Assembly: GCA_026393335.1 (NCBI GenBank)
Contig: JAPLAJ010000058.1
Location: 1-17,595 of the forward strand
Direction of reading: 5' to 3'
Source: Rhodoluna sp.
GTDB taxonomy: Bacteria > Actinomycetota > Actinomycetes > Actinomycetales > Microbacteriaceae
Length of the DNA: 17,595 bases
How positions within the stretch are numbered: the stretch's first letter is position 1; the number at the start of each line of letters is the position of its first letter. Both the position numbers and the translations under genes were made by a program. Positions 14,205 to 17,595 of the stretch are shown here, piece by piece. The notes beneath the pieces were generated by a model, which was given only the letters and a program-made list of their open reading frames with translations, ran no database searches and was not told the origin of the DNA.

Positions 14205-15953
14205 ATGTTAGTCAAACGTAAATCAGGGTTAGTTCTAGTCCTGATTGTGGCTGTTTTGACTGGGAGTTTGCTGAACAGCACACCTGCAAGTGCAGCCTCT
14301 TATTATGTAGAAGGCACCGACGCAGCCGCAGTAATGTTTGACCCGCTAATGGTCAACGACTTCTCAATGCAAATGTCTCCAGAGGATTTCGACTCGCTCA
14401 AATATCCAAATGTTGGATGGGATTACGAAGGTGATTGGAGAGAGACTCGAATGAGTTTCACTATGGCCGGCAAGGTTTATGGGCCATATGTAGTAGGTGT
14501 GCACCTCAAAGGTGCTTGGGGTTCCTGGCGCGATGTCACAGGTAAAGCTGCATTCAAGATCAAGATGGATGCTTATGTGGAGGGTCAAACACTCTTTGGC
14601 GTTAGCCGGATCACTCTAAACAACATGGTTCAGGACCCTAGCTACATTCATGAGTCGTTGACCTACAGGTTGTTTAGAAATCTAGGTATCCCCGCCCCTA
14701 GAACCGGCTACGCAAACGTCTCTCTAAATGGAATCAATTACGGTTTACATCTGAATGTTGAAACTCCTAACAAACAAATGCTCAAGCGTTGGGGTGTGTC
14801 TAGCAAGCACATATACAAAGGAGCGGTTCCCTACTTCCCTGACTTCTATCCAGGTTCTGAGTGGATGTTTGCCATCGAGTCAGGTAGCGAGACAGATATT
14901 TCTGACCTAACAAACTTTTTGGAGATTAATCAACTTGAAGGTGCAAACTGGTGGAACGAAATCTCTAAGGTCACAGACATGGAGCTGCTGACTCTAGGCT
15001 GGGCAACCGAGTATTTCACTGGTCACTGGGATGGCTACGTCTTGAACCGAAACAATTACTTCGTCAACTTTGACGATAAGGGTAAAGTACTTCTCCTCCC
15101 ATGGGGTGTGGATCAGACTTGGAACGGAGCGCTAGATTACTGGAGTTCCCCTGCTCTAATGACAAATAAGTGCTGGGGCTATGAAACTTGTGCAGCCACA
15201 TATCGCCAATCAATGGCTAAGGTAGCGCGCATTGCCAAGAGCTTAGATCTAGCAACAATGGCGAGAAGCATATCTGCAGTTATCAGGCCACACATAATGT
15301 CGGACGCATTTGGTCCTGGTATTTACACTGCTGTAGCTAATCAAAATAATACAATTTGGAGACTCAAGGATCAATTAACCATCCTCAGCTCAATAGTGCA
15401 GCCATACGACACCACGTTGTCCAGTGTTCGTGTGAACAGCATTGCCTATAGTCCTGGCCAGCAAGTATTCCTGCCTGCAGGCACTAAAACCGTAAGCCTT
15501 CAAGTCACGACAACCCAAACCAATGCTAAAGCTGCCATTCAACCTATGGGTACTCTGCGGCCAGGGCTAAATAGTGCCTTTGTTGTCGTCACATCCTCTG
15601 ATAAGAAACACATCAATACACACAAGATAGCCCTGTACGTTTACTCAGATATAACCCTGAAATCTACTATTTCATTTCATGCCAACGTAGCCGTGCCAAC
15701 GTTTAGTGGCCTATCCAACACAGGCACTCTTGGCACCAACCTAGAATTGAATACTGATCTATCAATAGACTTTACGATGCTAAAATCAAAGACCCTCACC
15801 ACTGCCAAGGCTAAAGCTATTATGGCCAATCGCGTGAAATATGTGCTTACAAACCTTTCCAAACGAGGCATCGTACCTGCCAAGGTCACTCAAACACTGA
15901 CCTCTACCGGATCAGCCAACAATCTAACGGTTATAGCAAAGTTCAAAAAGTAG
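14205..15953 (+). CDS. Secreted CotH-type kinase-family protein (copy 2) with C-terminal beta-sandwich and extra module
   Basis: A 582-residue exported protein; signal peptide 1-30 ('STPASA' cleavage site). The CotH domain (about 45-400) is clearly paralogous to the gene at 5629: 'RITLNNMVQDPSYIHE' (135-150), 'NGINYGLHLNVETP' (175-188), 'GHWDGYVLNRNNYF' (273-286), 'LLPWGVDQTW' (297-306) and the pair C323/C329. Again PWG replaces PWD. Copy 2 adds about 180 residues absent from copy 1: a segment (404-482) matching the cadherin-like beta-sandwich pattern ('LSSVRVNSIAYSPG', then 'LRPGLNSAFVVVTSSD'), and a final module (485-582) with a helix 'TTAKAKAIMANRVKYVL' and a beta strand at the end, loosely OmpA-like. 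This tail may tether the kinase domain at the surface. It is divergent from the phosphodiester glycosidase and ends before a strong terminator. Confidence 0.9.
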   Translation: MLVKRKSGLVLVLIVAVLTGSLLNSTPASAASYYVEGTDAAAVMFDPLMVNDFSMQMSPEDFDSLKYPNVGWDYEGDWRETRMSFTMAGKVYGPYVVGVHLKGAWGSWRDVTGKAAFKIKMDAYVEGQTLFGVSRITLNNMVQDPSYIHESLTYRLFRNLGIPAPRTGYANVSLNGINYGLHLNVETPNKQMLKRWGVSSKHIYKGAVPYFPDFYPGSEWMFAIESGSETDISDLTNFLEINQLEGANWWNEISKVTDMELLTLGWATEYFTGHWDGYVLNRNNYFVNFDDKGKVLLLPWGVDQTWNGALDYWSSPALMTNKCWGYETCAATYRQSMAKVARIAKSLDLATMARSISAVIRPHIMSDAFGPGIYTAVANQNNTIWRLKDQLTILSSIVQPYDTTLSSVRVNSIAYSPGQQVFLPAGTKTVSLQVTTTQTNAKAAIQPMGTLRPGLNSAFVVVTSSDKKHINTHKIALYVYSDITLKSTISFHANVAVPTFSGLSNTGTLGTNLELNTDLSIDFTMLKSKTLTTAKAKAIMANRVKYVLTNLSKRGIVPAKVTQTLTSTGSANNLTVIAKFKK

Positions 15954-15969
15954 TTCTTAGAGCTTAAAC

Positions 15970-16005
15970 AAAAGAAGCCCCTGGAGAACCAGGGGCTTCT
16001 TTTTT
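15970..16005. terminator. Strong bidirectional intrinsic terminator
   Basis: A perfect 15-bp stem (15970-15984 with 15989-16003), GC-rich in the middle (AGCCCCTGG), with the 4-nt loop AGAA and a run of six T at 16000-16005. The A run on the left arm gives a T run on the other strand too, so it can end transcription of both the CotH gene and the convergent repeat-protein gene. It is the only clear intrinsic terminator I see in the window. Confidence 0.93.
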
Positions 16006-16012
16006 GTATCTC

Positions 16013-17595
16013 TTAGTAAGAGTAGATCGTGACTAGTGCACCCTTAGCCTTTTTGGCCTTCGGGTCTGGTACTAGCTGATACACGGTAACAGTCTTGAAT
16101 CCATTAGTCTTCAAAGTCTTGAAATACTTCTGAATGTTAGCTGCACGCAGTGGACCTGCAGTTACCTTGTCCTTAGCGATCAAGAAGTTATTGGCAACAA
16201 CTACAATTCCAGCAGTTCCCTTTATCTTCTTTAGAGCCGCAGTAATAGCTGCATTACCCTTGGCGTTGGTCTTCTTGTCAACTGTTACTACTCCGACCTT
16301 AGGGTAAGGAATAACAATAGTGTCAATCTGCTTAGGCACGATTGCTGTGACTGTGTAGGACTGAGTAGTCTCGTCTTCAGCAGTAACAGTAATTGTCAAA
16401 GTGTTAGGTCCGATTACAAGTGAGTCTCCACCTGAAACTTCGTAGGTAGCAACAGTGCTCTCGGTTGAACCACCAATCTCAGCTGAAGTTGCACCCTTAG
16501 CAAGTGCAATCACAGATCCCACTGTTACCAGCGCACCATTTACAGTGAAGGTCTTCAATCTCTTGTCCGGTGAAAGTGCAACCGGAATGGTGATTGAGTA
16601 ACTTGCTTGTTCTGCAGAAGAGTCTCCAGGGGTAACAGTGATTCCGATAGTGTTCTCACCCGCAACCAAACCTGTGACGTTCCATGTGTTAGCCACATTG
16701 CCCTTGGCCACAGTAGCTTCTCCGCCATCGAACTCAAGCTTGGTTCCATTGCCTAGGCCGATAGCTTCAGCCACTGTTGGCTCAACAAAAAGCGAAACAG
16801 ATGTTGTGCCGCTGGCCAAAGGAGTCTGTAGTCCACCAGAGCCATCAACGCCAAGTGTGATTGTAGTTGTGTTTACCTTCACGGTCTTAAGTGTTGCGTC
16901 AGCACCACCTACATAGACCTTCAGCTTGTAAGTCTTCGCCGAAGCGATACCAGCCTGAGGGATAACTTGGATGCTGATTTCGTTCACACCTTTTTCAACA
17001 CCAAACACCCGAGCCACGGTCGGTAACAGTGTCTTACCATTAGCGATTACATCTGATGTGTCACTCTCGGCCTTAACCTGAATGCTTACGGTTGTGGCAG
17101 TAACAGGAACATTTACAAATCCAGTTGGATTATCTAGCAGCTCTAGATCTACTGCTTCACCGTTCACGAATAGTCCAGCATCTGGGTCGATATTGTTGTT
17201 TGTGCTGATTGCTAGAACATTCAAAGTAACTGTGTAGCTCTCGCTGTCTCCATTAGCAGCAGTAACTGTAACAGTCAGTGTGTTTTCGCCTTCAACTAGA
17301 GGAGTTGTTCTTCCATCACCAGTAACGATAAATGAAGCAGTCGCATCTGTGGTTTGAGCTTTCACATTTACTCTGGTTGTTCCATAAGGAAGGTCGATTG
17401 GGTCTCCAGTTGATCCATCAACACCGTTAACCAAGAAGGATTCAAGAGTAGTGTCATCGCTAAGAATAATCTCTTCAACAGTGACTGTAACTTCAACAAC
17501 ATCAGTAGCTTCACCATTAGCAGCAGTAACAGTAACAGTCACAGTGTTCTCACCAGCAACCAACTCAGCGTTACCCTCAACCACAAACGAAGCAA
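16013..17595 (-). CDS. Cadherin-like/Ig-like beta-sandwich repeat protein with OmpA-like C-terminus (5' end outside window)
   Basis: At least 527 residues; the frame is open to the right edge and the GTG at 17584 is an internal valine, so signal peptide and start are not visible. Four full repeats and one partial are seen, each of about 75-110 residues, with the cadherin-like beta-sandwich pattern: 'FLVNG', then 'LPYGTT', then a 'GENTLTVTVTAANGD' turn and a 'SYTV' strand. The final ~90 residues differ: they are Lys/Ala-rich, with 'GPLRAANIQKYFKTLKTNGF', which resembles the 'RA-x-x-V-x-x-x-L-x-x-x-G' helix of OmpA-like domains, although the usual peptidoglycan-binding Asp is not obvious. An extracellular or wall-associated structural protein is likely. 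Low Cys and high Thr/Val content are typical of secreted repeat proteins. It converges on the second CotH gene with a shared terminator. Confidence 0.85.
   Translation of the reverse strand, partial: ASFVVEGNAELVAGENTVTVTVTAANGEATDVVEVTVTVEEIILSDDTTLESFLVNGVDGSTGDPIDLPYGTTRVNVKAQTTDATASFIVTGDGRTTPLVEGENTLTVTVTAANGDSESYTVTLNVLAISTNNNIDPDAGLFVNGEAVDLELLDNPTGFVNVPVTATTVSIQVKAESDTSDVIANGKTLLPTVARVFGVEKGVNEISIQVIPQAGIASAKTYKLKVYVGGADATLKTVKVNTTTITLGVDGSGGLQTPLASGTTSVSLFVEPTVAEAIGLGNGTKLEFDGGEATVAKGNVANTWNVTGLVAGENTIGITVTPGDSSAEQASYSITIPVALSPDKRLKTFTVNGALVTVGSVIALAKGATSAEIGGSTESTVATYEVSGGDSLVIGPNTLTITVTAEDETTQSYTVTAIVPKQIDTIVIPYPKVGVVTVDKKTNAKGNAAITAALKKIKGTAGIVVVANNFLIAKDKVTAGPLRAANIQKYFKTLKTNGFKTVTVYQLVPDPKAKKAKGALVTIYSY
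17251..17550. repeat. DNA-level direct repeat within the beta-sandwich domains
   Basis: The 37 bases at 17251-17287 and at 17514-17550 agree at 33 positions by hand alignment. They encode the same 'TVTVTAANG' turn of neighbouring repeats. Such high nucleotide identity between adjacent domains suggests recent duplication or recombination within the gene, and more copies may lie beyond the right edge. Confidence 0.7.

Noticed and set aside
5629..15953. CotH genes as evidence of sporulation
   Set aside because: No other spore genes are seen, and secreted CotH-family proteins are common outside spore formers.
16300..17595. Regularly spaced similar segments suggestive of a CRISPR array or tandem repeat
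   Set aside because: Spacing is that of 75-110-residue protein domains, the segments are imperfect and coding, and there are no constant-length spacers or cas genes.

Overview
The window looks like a small-genome, mid-GC (roughly mid-40s % by eye) actinobacterium, plausibly a freshwater Microbacteriaceae of the Luna/Aquiluna/Rhodoluna type. The reasons are a NucS-type mismatch endonuclease, exported CotH-family proteins in a non-sporulation setting, tightly packed genes whose 3' ends overlap, and several start codons that sit 6-7 nt behind a TANNNT -10 box, which is the arrangement of leaderless actinobacterial transcripts. The genus is an inference; no RNA gene or phylogenetic marker is present to settle it.

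Layout. 1-227: C-terminal winged helix of an OmpR/PhoB response regulator, cut by the window edge. 244-831: uridine-kinase-like P-loop protein. 808-3109 (minus): threonine aldolase, nitroreductase and DedA membrane protein in one tight operon. 3234-3881: receiver plus LuxR-type HTH response regulator. 3870-5610 (minus): operon of DUF4956 membrane protein, DUF1003-like membrane protein and nucS. 5629-6915: first secreted CotH-type kinase-like protein, divergent from the DUF4956 gene across only 18 bp. 6908-10765 (minus): a 1285-residue surface protein fusing a Gly-rich and Ig-like ectodomain to a multi-pass membrane domain. 10884-11744 (minus): unrecognised membrane protein. 11828-12628: short-chain dehydrogenase. 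12625-14163 (minus): secreted phosphodiester glycosidase. 14205-15953: second, longer CotH-type protein with a beta-sandwich and C-terminal module. 15970-16005: strong bidirectional terminator. 16013-17595 (minus): cadherin-like/Ig-like repeat protein with an OmpA-like C-terminus, cut by the right edge.

From 5 kb onwards the window is mostly a cell-envelope locus: two secreted CotH paralogues that share an unusual PWG(A/V)DQT motif and a CX5C cysteine pair, a secreted phosphodiester glycosidase, DUF4956, and two or three large exported repeat proteins. A reasonable reading is a cell-surface phosphorylation/phosphoglycan locus in which the CotH proteins modify exported proteins or glycans. That functional link is inference from co-location and signal peptides. 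The first 4.5 kb is ordinary housekeeping and regulation.

No stretch longer than about 120 bases lacks a gene. I see no tRNA, rRNA, CRISPR array, insertion sequence or transposase.
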